The notes: generated by a model not told the origin, from the letters alone. DNA of 64,000 nt from Phymorhynchus buccinoides (GCA_017654935.2 CM065690.1:16630703-16694702); one strand, 5' to 3'; shown: positions 10,380 to 20,867, counted from the stretch's first letter. Translations and numbers: made by a program.

Positions 10380-11635
10380 TCTATAATACGCTAAGGCCCA
10401 AAGTGTAAAAGAATGTAAGAACTCGGATACAGACAAACCCCTATTTTACGACCCTCTGTTGAGCGACCACCTCTCATTTGAGACCGGATTTGTTGGCACA
10501 GATGCATTTTACTATGTAAACGACCTGACTTCCTCTAAAACGCGACTTACGACCGCCATTTTGTTGGTTTTTACGACCGTTGTTGTCGTCTGCATAGACT
10601 TCGAGCAAAGGGAAACAACCACGGTCAAGGGCCTGAAAGCGGAGTCGCTTTCCTTGTTGTAGAAAAGATGGCGGAAAGCGTAGGAAAAGCACGAAAACCA
10701 CTGACTTTGAAAAAGAAAACTACTGACTTTGGACGAGAGTGGAGGTGATTAACAGAAGTCGGCGAAGTGAAACTGTAATACATCGATTGCACAATCCTAT
10801 GGAGTTGGAAAGACCCAAATCCAGTTTTAATATGTCATTGTATGTGTGCATGAAGAAGAGAGTATGAACTGTGCTGAACTTTTTCTTTCTACGGCTGCCA
10901 GTGAAAACCTCCGTCATACGACCCCTCCAATTTACGACCGATTTTTCCGGACATTTTGGAAGTCTTAAAATAGAGGTTTGTCTGTACCACGTAAATGTCG
11001 GACTTTTGCTTGCCATACAGTTCCAGAAGAACATGTTGGGACGCGATTCCGCTATGTCTAGTTCAAAATTTTGCTTTTGAAAGTTGATTTTGAAGGCAAA
11101 ATGTATGAAATTTCCTTGAAATTTTGTGTCGTCTGCGTCGCCCGAGTTGTGTCGGAAATTGCCAAATCTACCTCGGAAAACATGAAGAATGCCACACCTC
11201 TGTTTCGTAACTTCCACCCTTCTCTGTCTCCCCTTCTCGCTCTCGCACAACGACAACAGTGCTAATAAAGTTTGTCACTAAGTCACGCAAAATTTGCTCA
11301 AATCAATACATTGCTTCCAGTATTGCATCTTTATTCTTTAGTATGTGATACGGGGGAACTGTCTTACATTCACAGACAGCATAATATTCGATGGCTTGGA
11401 GTCAAAACGGACTATCTTTGACATATTATTGAACTTATGATGAAAACTAATAACTTGTATAAAAAAAAAAGACTGCTGAAATATAAAAAGCAAAAACACC
11501 CTTTTTATATTTCTGCAGTCATTGTTTGATACAAGTTATTAGTTTTTGTAATATCTCCAATAATAAGTAAATGGACCATCTTTGCATTTCCAAAATTATT
11601 ATTTCTGGACCCATGCGGAGCACGGGTGTAACTAG
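10380..11635 (+). mobile_element. Non-autonomous Helitron, 1.26 kb
   Basis: It starts TCTATAATACGCTAAGGCCC after an A. It ends with a hairpin (CCCATGC GGA GCACGGG), then TGTAACTAG followed by T: the TC...hairpin...CTAG structure inserted between A and T without target duplication. A 473-bp relative at 43,269-43,741 shares both ends and the internal GTTGATTTTGAAGGC region. A hairpin MITE (11,393-11,580) is nested inside. No Rep/helicase coding is visible. Confidence 0.88.
11393..11580. mobile_element. Hairpin MITE family M4 nested in Helitron
   Basis: It begins GATGGCTTGGAGTCAAAACG, followed by a long imperfect palindrome (ACTAATAACTTGTAT... / ...ATACAAGTTATTAGT). The full version with both TIRs is at 39,461-39,694; here the distal TIR is lost. 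Non-coding. Confidence 0.7.
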
Positions 11636-11743
11636 TTCATTAAAACCATCAAACCACTGTTAAGTAGCTGTCCAGAATTGAAACACACAATGGTCAGCTT
11701 TGAAGAGTAGCAGGAGCTCCGAATTGCGTCGAATGCTAAGCAT

Positions 11744-11940
11744 AAGGCCGGGTTCACATTAGACGCGCAAGTTCCGTACGGAAAACCCTAAATAAGTGGA
11801 AGAAAGAAGGATAAAAGTTTACGCATATAGGGGAAATTCGGACACGTGCGCAAATCTTTTCCCTTCTTTGTTTCACTTATTTATGGATTGCGCACGGGTT
11901 TCCGCATGGAATATCCGCTTATGTGTGTACACGACCTAAC
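11744..11940. mobile_element. Possible TIR MITE (AAGGCCGGGTTCACA end)
   Basis: It opens AAGGCCGGGTTCACATTAGA, contains complementary segments (ACTTATTTA near both ends; CGTACGGAAA versus TTTCCGCATGG) and ends before GTGTGTACACGACCTAA, 34 nt from the E17 donor. Ends are inferred; only the duplicate block shares it. Confidence 0.45.
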
Positions 11941-11974
11941 GCGCAGAGCAAGCAGCCGGGTCTGCAGTACTCAC

Positions 11975-12197
11975 AGGGAAGTGCTTGCTGGGTGACCTCT
12001 GCACTCTGGCCCTGGCTCGGAGGAAGCAGTGAGTCAGCTGCTGTTGCACGGCCTCCCAGTCGTAGTCCAAGGTCGCCGCTTGCCCCACCACCAGGCTGTA
12101 GTTGCACTGGCCCGCCACCAGGGGGAGCAAGTCGCGCTCCGCCCAGCAGCTCACCAGGTGGCGCCCCGTCACCTCACGCACGCTCACTTCAGGCAGA
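11975..12197 (-). CDS. RNF213: RNF213-like C-terminal domain, exon E17 (copy 1)
   Basis: A 223-nt exon, phase 2 in (CA + T = His) and phase 0 out, between GCTACAGCAG and CCT|GTGAGT. It codes about 75 residues starting LPEVSVREVTGRHLVS. The AERDLLPLVAGQCNYSL stretch aligns with VERDLTPLILSNCQYQV in human RNF213, one of the clearest matches in the window. Directly upstream, at 12,240-12,305, a copy of its acceptor and first exon bases is duplicated. Confidence 0.94.
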
Positions 12198-12237
12198 CTG
12201 CTGTAGCTGTGGTGGAGATTTAAAAAAATAAAATAAA

Positions 12238-12306
12238 AATTATAAATATACTCGACTGCGCACACGCTCATTTCAGGCACACTGCTGTAACTGTGGTGGA
12301 GATTTA
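12238..12306 (-). repeat. Duplicated acceptor and exon start of E17
   Basis: The block CAGCAG|TGTGCCTGAAATGAG and its upstream CCACCACAGTTA repeat the real acceptor region at 12,180-12,215 with a few substitutions, including the following TTTTAAATCTCCACC. The duplicated piece keeps a usable AG but has no matching donor, so it reads as a decoy 3' splice site 75-100 nt upstream. Confidence 0.8.
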
Positions 12307-12321
12307 AAAAAAAAAAATTGA

Positions 12322-12565
12322 TTAACCCTTTCACCGCCAATGTCGCATTTGTGCACCACAATGATTTAACACCCATGTCACTAAAAGGCATAAAATCAGG
12401 GTCTGTTATCCAAAGACCCTGTTCTCTTAATTTTGGGAGGTAAGGATAGGCCTTAATGTTATGCATGTCACAGAGGAATTTCCAATATTGCAGATGATTT
12501 TGTTTTCTCTACCCAGGTAAAATGGAAAAGTTTTGCTGAAAAATGGCTGGCGGTGAAAGGGTTAA
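12322..12565. mobile_element. piggyBac-type MITE family M1, inverted copy
   Basis: Perfect TTAA at both ends (12,322-12,325 and 12,562-12,565), termini CCCTTTCACCGCCA and GGCGGTGAAAGGG. The interior is in opposite orientation to the copy at 9,345. Confidence 0.88.
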
Positions 12566-12839
12566 ATTATAAATATACTCGACTGCACAGTAAGCTCATC
12601 ATCCGACGAAAAAAGGAATAAAACGGTTCTGAAATTTGTCCTTTTCATTTTTTACAAAGATTGACATTAGTGTTTGTGAACGCTTACATACCAACTTTTG
12701 AATTGAATCTGACGTGTCAACATTTAACCAAAAAACAAAAAAGAACAAACTTTAAATGATTTGACACTATAAAATTCTTCAAGCATTTTATTCCCATCTT
12801 TTCAATTCCAACTTCAGACAAACATTCATAAACATCTCT

Positions 12840-12930
12840 TCAAGAGCCAGTGAGTGAGTGTGCATGCATGTGTGTGTGTGTGTGTATGTGTGCATGCATT
12901 TGTGTAGTGTTTGTAAGTTAGCACGCACAC
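12840..12930 (+). repeat. GT-rich microsatellite
   Basis: GTGAGTGAGTGTGCATGCAT followed by a (GT)n run, intronic. Confidence 0.85.
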
Positions 12931-12981
12931 ACAATTGTTTCCTAACTATCACACACCAACAATAAAAAATCATAACCCACT

Positions 12982-13498
12982 CAAACTCTCGGCTTCCTAA
13001 GGAGGAACCTGAAGGTGTGCTCCACTGCTACTAAAGAGCTTGCATACAAGGCCATGGTCAGACCCATCACAGAATATGCAAGCTCAATCTGGGACCCACA
13101 CACTGACAGGCTGACCTCGGACCTCGAGAAGGTGCAGCGCAGAGCAGCCAGATATGTCCTTAACAGGCACAGAAACACACCCAGTGTCAGAAGCATGCTC
13201 CAACAACTACAATGGTCCTCACTGGCTGAGAGCCGCAGAGCATCCAGGCTCACCATGTTCCATAAGATTGTGAATGGACTGGCCTGCGTAAGGTGCAACG
13301 CCCTCAAACCCCTACCTCCCAGCAGTAGAAGACAGAACCACAACATGCAATTTCAACGTATATCTGCAAGAACCGACTACCGCAACAACTCTTTCTTTCC
13401 CAAAACCATCCGCGACTGGAACTCCTTGCCACCAGAAACTGTCCAGTCCCCCACGCTCAGCTCCTTCACCTCGAAGGTGCTGAAGCTCCCCGCATAAA
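12982..13498 (+). mobile_element. 5'-truncated LINE: C-terminal part of a reverse transcriptase ORF
   Basis: An open frame encodes LGFLRRNLKVCS, then AYKAMVRPITEYASSIWDP, VQRRAARYV and finally RNSFFPKTIRDWNSLPP-like text before a stop. These motifs are typical of the thumb and C-terminal region of non-LTR retrotransposon RTs (CR1/Jockey-like relatives). Everything upstream of the LGFLRRNL motif is missing, as expected for 5' truncation. It lies antisense to the host gene in the E16-E17 intron. Copy 2 (61,440-61,956) differs by R/S and S/R changes. Confidence 0.85.
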
Positions 13499-13738
13499 GA
13501 CCACATACTTTTTCTTCTTTTTCTTTTTTTTCATGTGGGGTTGGGTGTTCTGGGACTAGCCAGGGGTGCCCAGTCTCGCATGCCCTCTTATCTATCTAGC
13601 TTTTGTTTTTGTTTTTTCCCGCGCAGCATAAATTCTTTGAACCCCAGTACATGTCAATAATTGCCGGTAATGGCAGGTGGACATCACCGGAGGAAGAAGA
13701 AGAAGAAGAAGAAAAAGAAAAAACTCCACACAACTTAC

Positions 13739-13934
13739 TGGAGGTCGATCATGGGACACAGTCGCTGCAGCAAAGCGTTGTGCTGGTTCAACAGGAACTG
13801 TAGCAGGACGTAGGAGCAGAGTCCAGGGCCCTGAGTGGAGGGCAACAGGGTGGCCAGGGGGCGTTCCTTGTTGATGTCGGCGTTGAAGAACTCCTCTGGC
13901 ACTGACACCACTCCCTCCATGGGCGTCACGCAGT
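13739..13934 (-). CDS. RNF213: RNF213-like C-terminal domain, exon E16 (copy 1)
   Basis: A 196-nt exon, phase 1 in and phase 2 out (acceptor GCGTTCAG, donor GTAAGT), coding about 65 residues. The RPLATLLPSTQGPGLCSYVL segment followed by LLQFLLNQHNALL aligns with TPLSFLLPRRQGLGLCATAL and VNYLVALHNELV from human RNF213. It is strong evidence for family assignment. A purine GAAGAA run follows the donor. Copy 2 shows one silent change (AAC/AAT, Asn). Confidence 0.95.
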
Positions 13935-14960
13935 CTGAACGCGATAAAACAAGGGCGCCGTGCAATGCGAACGTGGCACGCCAATGCACACAAATTTAAG
14001 TAAGTGTTTTGTAGTCTCTACGTGACAAAATCACCATGCAATGTAAGCATAGTACACAAACATACGTGAGTATCAATTAGTCCAAAAGCATGACTCTGAC
14101 GAATTTGAAGGTTTTTTTATGACACCCAAAAATCCTAGCTTTATGCAAAATTTCTTTTGCATCTATTATTCTTGCGACTTGCTTTGAAAGTGTGCAGTTG
14201 CATATGTGTGAATAATATTGCATAATGTGTGTGATAAACAGCAGGTGGACATTACATTAGAAGAATATGTGTGTGTGTGATTGGGTGGAGGGCGGGGCAG
14301 AGGAAGAGAGAGAGGGGTGTGTGTGTTGTAAACAATCATTAACACTATTGTGACTGGCACTGCGTCAGTGAAACCACTGTGCTGGCCTGAGGCTGCACTG
14401 GACAGATTACTGTGGAATAACTGCTTGTGATCAAACATTGTTAAAGAGCCTAAATGAAGTCTGATATGCACCAAACTTTCTGTACTTTATCAAAAATGGA
14501 TGCTTAATTCAATTTTATGCTTTGTGAAAATATTGCATGAACGATTTAAAGCCGACATGCTGCTTGACTTCGAGATCGAACTCCGCGACGAGATCGAACG
14601 ATTCTGCCGATAACAACACTTTTTGTTGTCACATTCTCACTCTAGAGTACTCGTACTGTGCACTCACTGTTCAATTTAATCAGTACTTACATTATTTTCA
14701 CTACTTTCATCCTTAAAACCTGACTGATTGCCAGCATTACTTCCGTCCTCATCAAGTTCGAGCAACCAAACAATCTCCTCGCCACTCAGACCTCTAAATT
14801 TTGACAATTTTCGTGCAAAAATCTCCTCTGTGAAATCAAACCCCAAAAAAGTCTGTAGCAGTTTTGTACCTTAGACCGTTGGACCTACGATTGGAGGTTC
14901 CCAGCAGATAGACTTGTCCTGCTGAACCTACGATTGGAGGTTCCCGTCACGGAAGTGTTA
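13935..14960. other. Intron E15-E16, low-information stretch
   Basis: I see no gene here. It holds GT-rich and GA-rich simple sequence (14,265-14,325) and a pair of direct repeats, ACCTACGATTGGAGGTTCCC, at about 14,884 and 14,931. Confidence 0.6.
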
Positions 14961-15173
14961 AAGCCGGCGTCACACACGTGTAAAATCGTATGGGGATGCG
15001 ATGTGATTGGGTCACGCGAGTCATGATTCACGTGAAATACTAAAAATAATTCCGTCATTTTCACTCACTATACTCAAGCAGACCCAACACATGAATTTCA
15101 CGTGAATCACGACTCACATTGTCAAAATCGCATAACATTCAGATCCGAACCGCATGTGTGTAGCAGGCCCTCA
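14961..15173. mobile_element. Palindromic TIR MITE family M5
   Basis: It opens AAGCCGGCGTCACACACGTG and closes with a diverged complement (CGCATGTGTGTAGCAGGCC). The interior is symmetric: TTCACGTGAAAT near one end and ATTTCACGTGAATC near the other. An inverted relative is at 36,518-36,733. It ends 25 nt from the E15 donor. Confidence 0.7.
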
Positions 15174-15198
15174 AGGTGGACAAAAAAACCGGGCTCAC

Positions 15199-15276
15199 TG
15201 TATGTGATGAGGTGCTCCTTGACAATGTCCCAGGCTTTGGAGAAATTGTCCAGCAGGTCTCCAAGTCCAGCACATT
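15199..15276 (-). CDS. RNF213: RNF213-like C-terminal domain, exon E15 (copy 1)
   Basis: A 78-nt exon, phase 1 in and 1 out (acceptor ACTTTCAG, donor GTGAGC), coding ECAGLGDLLDNFSKAWDIVK and then EHLITY. It aligns with the F-x-x-x-W-N-x-L-R helix preceding the LPKEL region of human RNF213. Its phase links the RHIL exon E14 with E16 exactly. Identical in copy 2. Confidence 0.9.
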
Positions 15277-15479
15277 CTGAAAGTACACATGCATTGTTAA
15301 ATACTTCATTTACCGCTATCATCAAAAAATACTTTTGAAAACATTACAGCCGAAGCCTCCCCCCACCCTGCCAAAAGAGCACCACAGTTATTAGGACATT
15401 CTATTCAGTCTCTCCTCTATTTCTTTATTCTTAAAAGGTCTCCAGTATCATGACCACCTCGTGCATGCACGCACCTAAC

Positions 15480-15900
15480 ATATACACGCACAGTCCCAAC
15501 CTTTCCCGCCCAGGGATTATTTATTCCCCGATGGTGATCAATGTCGCCTTGGCCCTATCCACACAAAACACACACACAGTCCCTACCTTTCCTGCCCAGG
15601 GATTATTTATTCCCCGATCGTGAACATGGTGGCCTCGGCCCTATCCACACAACAACAACAACATACAGTATTAATACGGTGCTGAATCTTGATAGAAATC
15701 AAATCAAACACACAACGCATTCGAACAAAAATGCAATACAAAGCGAGCACACACACACACAACAACAACATACAGTATTTATACGGCGCTGAATCTTGAC
15801 AGAAATCAAATCAAACACACACGTTAGTATTCATAACGCATTCGAACAAAAATGCAATACAAAGCGAACACACACGCATGACATAAATGGCATACAGCAG
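15480..15900. repeat. Degenerate E14-donor repeats and CA-rich sequence
   Basis: Two older copies of the E14-donor unit, widened by TATTTATTC insertions, lie at about 15,490-15,550 and 15,575-15,650. They are followed by two direct repeats containing ATACAGTATTAATACGG and ATACAGTATTTATACGG. They look like the decayed outer edge of the array at 16,183-17,526. Confidence 0.75.
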
Positions 15901-16182
15901 AAACAGACCTAAAGGCAAGAGAGAGAAGAGAGTGGAGCCTCAATGATGAGGGAACAGGTGGGTTTTGAGGTTAGATTTGAAAGCAGAGAGGGTCGGTCGC
16001 TGACGGAGGGAAAGAGGAAGTTTGTTCCAAGATGTCAGTTCCGAGACAGCAAAAGAGTTGAAAGCTTATACCTAGGGATCTGGAGAGAAAGAGGGTCAGA
16101 AACTGAACGTAAAGTGCGAGCTGGCGCATAAATGGAAATATTGTCGCAGAGGTAATATGGAGCAAAACACAAAACACACGCA

Positions 16183-17526
16183 CAGTCCCTACCTTTCCTG
16201 CCCAGGGATTCCCCGATGGTGATCATCGTGGCCTCGGCCCTGTCCACACAAAACACACACACAGTCCCTACCTTTTCTGCCCAGGGATTCCCTGATGGTG
16301 ATCATCGTGGCCTCGGCCCTATCCACACAAAACACACACACAGTCCCTACCTTTTCTGCCCAGGGATTCCCCGATGGTGATCATGGCTGCCTCGGCCCTG
16401 TCCACACAAAACACACGAACAGTCCCTACCTTTCCTGCCCAGGGATTCCCCGATGGTGATCATCGTGGCCTCTGCCCTGTCCACACAAACAGTCCCTACC
16501 TTTCCTGCCCAGGGATTCCCTGATGGTGATCATCGTGGCCTCGGCCCTATCCACACAAAACACACGAACAGTCCCTACCTTTTCTGCCCAGGGATTCCCC
16601 GATGGTGATCATCGTGGCCTCGGCCCTATCCACACAAAACACACACACAGTCCCTACCTTTTCTGCCCAGGGATTCCCTGATGGTGATCATCGTGGCCTC
16701 GGCCCTATCCACACAAAACACACACACAGTCCCTACCTTTTCTGCCCAGGGATTCCCTGATGGTGATCATCGTGGCCTCGGCCCTATCCACACAAAACAC
16801 ACACACAGTCCCTACCTTTTCTGCCCAGGGATTCCCCGATGGTGATCATCGTGGCCTCGGCCCTATCCACACAAAACACACGAACAGTCCCTACCTTTTC
16901 TGCCCAGGGATTCCCCGATGGTGATCATCGTGGCCTCGGCCCTATCCACACAAAACACACGAACAGTCCCTACCTTTTCTGCCCAGGGATTCCCTGATGG
17001 TGATCATCGTGGCCTCGGCCCTATCCACACAAAACACACGAACAGTCCCTACCTTTTCTGCCCAGGGATTCCCCGATGGTGATCATCGTGGCCTCGGCCC
17101 TATCCACACAAAACACACACACAGTCCCTACCTTTTCTGCCCAGGGATTCCCTGATGGTGATCATCGTGGCCTCGGCCCTATCCACACAAAACACACACA
17201 CAGTCCCTACCTTTTCTGCCCAGGGATTCCCTGATGGTGATCATCGTGGCCTCGGCCCTATCCACACAAAACACACACACAGTCCCTACCTTTTCTGCCC
17301 AGGGATTCCCCGATGGTGATCATCGTGGCCTCGGCCCTATCCACACAAAACACACGAACAGTCCCTACCTTTTCTGCCCAGGGATTCCCCGATGGTGATC
17401 ATCGTGGCCTCGGCCCTATCCACACAAAACACACGAACAGTCCCTACCTTTTCTGCCCAGGGATTCCCTGATGGTGATCATCGTGGCCTCGGCCCTATCC
17501 ACACAAAACACACGAACAGTCCCTAC
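16183..17526. repeat. 79-bp array carrying the E14 splice donor, with higher-order structure
   Basis: Units start with CAGTCCCTACC at 16,183, 16,262, 16,341, 16,420 and 16,490 (one unit 70 bp), then every 79 bp from 16,569 to 17,517, the last being the genuine E14 donor. On the minus strand each unit is about 56 nt of exon end (AGGCCACGATGATCACCATC...GGCAGAAAAG) plus GTAGGGACTG and 13 nt more. Variants at two sites (ACACAC/ACGAAC and CCTGATGG/CCCGATGG) repeat with a six-unit, 474-bp period from 16,648 to 17,595. Confidence 0.95.
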
Positions 17527-17662
17527 CTTTTCTGCCCAGGGATTCCCCGATGGTGATCATCGTGGCCTCTGCCCTGTCCACATGACAATGCAGCTGGTAC
17601 ATCAGACGCCTCTGTCCCGCCAGGATTGATGGCACATAGTGCAGCGCATGAAGAATGTGACG
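17527..17662 (-). CDS. RNF213: RNF213-like C-terminal domain, exon E14 (copy 1)
   Basis: A 136-nt exon, phase 0 in and 1 out, acceptor ATTTATTTCAG, donor AAAAG|GTAGGG. It codes RHILHALHYVPSILAGQRRL and then about 25 more residues ending GESLGRK. It fits the LP-x-I-L-x-L-Q-R-x-L part of the RNF213 C-terminal domain. Its 3' 56 nt and donor seeded the 79-bp array downstream. Only this copy has an acceptor and the 5' portion, so it is taken as the real exon. Confidence 0.9.
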
Positions 17663-17939
17663 CTGAAATAAATAAATACATAAATAAATAAATAACAAAT
17701 AAATTAATTTGTTAATAACTTTCATAGTGTCCTTTAGCGGCAAATGCAGCCGATTCATCAGCTGCCTCTAACTCTCCCAGGATAACCGGCACAGAGAGCG
17801 CAGAGCAGAAAGGATAATATTATGGTGCTCAAATAAACTCACAGCAGGCAATAAAGTAGTGACTGTCGCTATCGATCGTTCTGTCGCTATATCCCACCGG
17901 TCTCTTAATTTCAGCACCTTGTTTTTATTCCTTTGAAAG

Positions 17940-18140
17940 TCATACAACACACAAACAACTACACGACAAGTGTAAAATGACGTTATTTCATTCGCAAGAG
18001 ACAGAGCAAAACTATTGGATATTTCGGCGAATGCACCTTTATGAGCATAGACAAACAAGAAAACAGCAAACAGAGCAAAAGGAGCAAAAAATCAACAAGA
18101 TAAAAAAACAATATTTCCCCTCTACAGTCCAATGCGTACA
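17940..18140 (+). repeat. Dispersed repeat family R-C
   Basis: It contains 'aatgacgttatttcattcg', 'atttcggcgaatgcacctttat' in near-consensus form and a run of AACAAGAAAACAGCAAAC, ending CCCCTCTACAGTCCAATGCG. Further copies are at 18,690-19,000, 31,515-31,760, 42,385-42,605 and 47,720-47,945. Non-coding, class unknown. Confidence 0.65.
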
Positions 18141-18226
18141 TGTTGTTGTTTTTCATTTGAAAATCTTTTTTTTGTGGTCTTTTTTTCTATTGTATAGTCA
18201 GCAAACAGCAACGTAAGTTTCCTCAC

Positions 18227-18453
18227 CTCCTGCTTGAAGAGGCTGAGGATGGGGAACTTGTCCTTGGAGTTCTGTCGGCACTCCACCTGCAGGTGGAAGT
18301 GGCGGAAGAAGTGCTCCACGCTGACGGCCGGCCGATAGTGCCACACCACCGGCCACTGTGCAAGGTCAGGGTCATCGACCCCCTGATGGCCGCTGGGTAA
18401 AGCGGGCGAGCCTTTTTCCATCTCGTAGACCATGGCCAGCAAAGCACCGTCAC
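18227..18453 (-). CDS. RNF213: RNF213-like C-terminal domain, exon E13
   Basis: A 227-nt exon, phase 1 in (G + GT = Gly) and 0 out, acceptor CTTCCCAG, donor GTGAGG. It codes about 76 residues: GDGALLAMVYEMEK, then WPVVWHYRPAVSVEHFFRHF, and SKDKFPILSLFKQE. The W-x-YRP...FP-x-L-x-x-F motif order matches the RNF213 C-terminal domain. A long open + strand shadow frame is ignored. Confidence 0.92.
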
Positions 18454-18689
18454 CTGGGAAGAAAACGGAAAACGTTGAGAATTTGGATTCAGCATTAACT
18501 GAAACGTCAAGCGAAGATAATTTATGCATGCGAGCTCCAATACAGACGCATACACTCATCAAAATCCACACACACTTTTGGTGTTAATGATGACTGCTGG
18601 GATAAGCGGACAAGCCTTCTTCTTTCTTCTTCTTCTGCGTTCCCAGGCCATATGGCCATAATGGGTAAGGTACATGTGTCTGGTTTTCA

Positions 18690-19000
18690 GTTTTCATTTA
18701 GACAAACAAGAAAACAGCAAACAGCAAATATAGCAAAAAGGAGCAAAATGCAGGCAACAAAAGGAGCAAAAAAATCAACAAGAAAAAAAAAAACAATACT
18801 CCCCCTCTACAGTCCAGTGCAAAGTGATACAACCAAGTTGAAACCAAACAGCAACTGTATTTGCTGTTTACTTGTTTGTCTGTGTTGATAAAGGCGCAAT
18901 TCGCCGAAATATCCAGTAGTTTTGTTTTGTCTCTTGTGAATAAAATAACGTCACTTTACACTTGTCGTGTAGTTGTTTGTTTGTTGTATGTTCCAGTGAC
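18690..19000. repeat. Dispersed repeat R-C, inverted pair
   Basis: It holds both orientations of the R-C motif (AACAAGAAAACAGCAAACAG and CTGTTTACTTGTTTGTCTG, CGAAATATCCAGTAG), as if two copies inserted head to head. Confidence 0.6.
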
Positions 19001-19224
19001 GTTGCAGTCTGTTTCACTTTTCTTTTCTTTTTTTTACAAACTACTACCATTAGTTGATTGAATTTCCCATCTGTGTCTACACCCTCTGCAACACAACACA
19101 GGATTCCTAGCTAGGTGTAGGGCTGCTCTTGTGTTCTAAGGGCAGGTGAGGCCAGAGCATCTCAGCCCTATCCACAGTATCATGCACTTTTGAGGTGTTT
19201 CTTTTTTTCCAACCCTCTCATTAG

Positions 19225-19320
19225 GTATTGTTAGGTATTAGGTACTTCATAGTCACAGAGGCATCTCTGTGAAATTCGGGTTGCTCCCACCTGGAGGGCG
19301 CCTCATCAGCATAATATTGC
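19225..19320 (-). repeat. 3' fragment of SINE family S2 (inverted)
   Basis: The stretch CACAGAGGCATCTCTGTGAA ... GGGTTGCTCCCACCTGGAGG is the complement of the 3' body of the SINEs at 29,286 and 35,524. No tRNA head remains. Confidence 0.6.
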
Positions 19321-19485
19321 AACACAGATGACAAATATCAGAAGAAGAACAAAGATTTCAAGACAGAAACCAAAACATTCGGAGAAAAAAAAAAGTGAAA
19401 ACAGACAAGCTTTTTGAATGGACGAAAACAAAACAACATGCAATGAAAGATAATTAAAAAAACATTGCCAACAGCCAACACTGAC

Positions 19486-19543
19486 CCTGCCTGTCGTCAG
19501 CCACAATGAGTTGGTTCCCTCGTTTCACCACATCATCCATGCG
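19486..19543 (-). CDS. RNF213: RNF213-like C-terminal domain, exon E12
   Basis: A 58-nt exon, phase 0 in and 1 out (acceptor GTTTGTTACAG, donor GTCAGT), coding RMDDVVKRGNQLIVADDRQ plus one base. The phase joins E11 and E13 exactly, and it lies in the expected order. On its own the similarity is weak; the splice chain makes the call. Confidence 0.82.
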
Positions 19544-20201
19544 CTGTAACAAACACATCACATCATCACATCAACAAACACATCATCACACGATGACTCG
19601 GCTATGACTTTCATTGGTATTTACTTGCTTCTTTCTCATCAGCAAAGTATCATGTCTTCTACATTCTGCACTGATCATTTGGTCAGCTTAACTCAATCAA
19701 GTCGTTCCGGCCATATATGTCCGGATTCAATAGACAGCTGTCAATTTGATGCATTTGCTTCAAGGGAAGTAAATCTGTGTGCACACTATACTTGTGTCGC
19801 TTCTAAACTCGCTTCGCTCCCTTAGACCACAATTTCGCCTCTGACTTTGCTTTTGTAGTGGTTTGTTGTGGGGGAAACCAATCGGTGTGGAGTTTTTTTC
19901 CTATATAAAGTCTCTATATAAAAAAAAGTCTGATCTACCACTTCCCCATGCCTAAACCTGAAGTAAAAACCCGTAATCTTCTTTCATTTCTCCTTTTGTT
20001 TATGTTTGTTTTGTTTGTGTGCATGGCTGGAGTGATTTGTGAGTTTTTTTTTTAATAATTCAAAATCGTTGCGATGCGAATGAATTAATGGAGTCGTGAA
20101 GATCTCAGCACAAAATCAAGAATGAGTTAATGGAGTCGCGAAGATCTTAGCACAAAATTAATGCTGTGTGTTCATGAATCTTGTTGTGACGGAATACCTA
20201 C

Positions 20202-20287
20202 CTGGAGGGCAGGGGAGATGAAGGAGGTGGCAAACAGTCTCTCCCAGTTTGACCTCTCCTTCTTGGAGGTCAGCAAGGTCTCTGGCC
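20202..20287 (-). CDS. RNF213: RNF213-like C-terminal domain, exon E11
   Basis: An 86-nt exon, phase 1 in and 0 out (acceptor TTTCAAAAG, donor CAG|GTAGGT), coding PETLLTSKKERSNWERLF and then ATSFISPALQ. The LLTSKK-x-R-x-x-WE...ISP-x-L pattern fits the region after the F-W-x-H-L segment of RNF213. The acceptor lacks a strong pyrimidine tract. It is separated from E10 by a 7-kb intron enlarged by the DIRS insertion. Confidence 0.85.
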
Positions 20288-20384
20288 CTTTTGAAATAGA
20301 CACACAGACAAACGATTTAGGTCATCAAGAAGTGGACAGACTAGGCTAGCCAATATTTCTAATTTATAGCCTTCCGAGTCTCTC

Positions 20385-20866
20385 CCCGTGGGGATACCGG
20401 AAGGGGGGGGGGTGTCTTTCGTACAAATAGTCCCCCCACCTTCTGGAAGTTCTGTGCTTGTAACTTCCTCTAATCTGCCACTCTCTTTGACTCTGCCTTT
20501 TCCCTTTGCTTCCTGTCATCTGCTATCTTTCTGACTTATTGGCCCCATTCTCCTGCCTTTTTTTTCCCCCAACAAAATCTTCCAAATAATTTTTCTCCTT
20601 AGAGCTCCTCCGAAATCGGAATGCATTGGCTGTACGCAGCGGGGAGACCAGTAAAAACTGAAAACTGGACACATGTGTCCGACTTCGGCTGGAAGAAATG
20701 TTTTTGAAAGTGTTTCTTGAAAAAAGGCAGGAGAATGGATTGGAAAGGCAGAACTTCCAGAAGGTGGGGGAGCTATTTATACAAAAGACCCCCCCCCCCG
20801 GTATCCCCACAGGGGTAAGATAGCAGATGACAGTAAGCAAAGGGAAAAGGCAGAGTCACAGAGAGT
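20385..20866. repeat. Dispersed repeat family R-A, left part of the DIRS target
   Basis: R-A is marked by CCCCGTGGGGATACCGG, CTTCTGGAAGTTCTGTGC, CACTCTCTTTGACTCTGCC and TCCGACTTCGGCTGG. Here a forward piece (20,385-20,570) and an inverted piece (20,640-20,866) lie together, and the latter is cut at AGAGAGTG by the DIRS element. Other copies are at 26,872-27,290, 28,955-29,165, 37,615-38,065 and 46,590-46,915. Confidence 0.75.
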
Positions 20867-20867
20867 G

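Noticed and set aside
13015..13497. Host protein-coding exon on the + strand
   Set aside because: The residues match the C-terminal part of non-LTR retrotransposon reverse transcriptases, and the frame starts abruptly, as in a 5'-truncated LINE.
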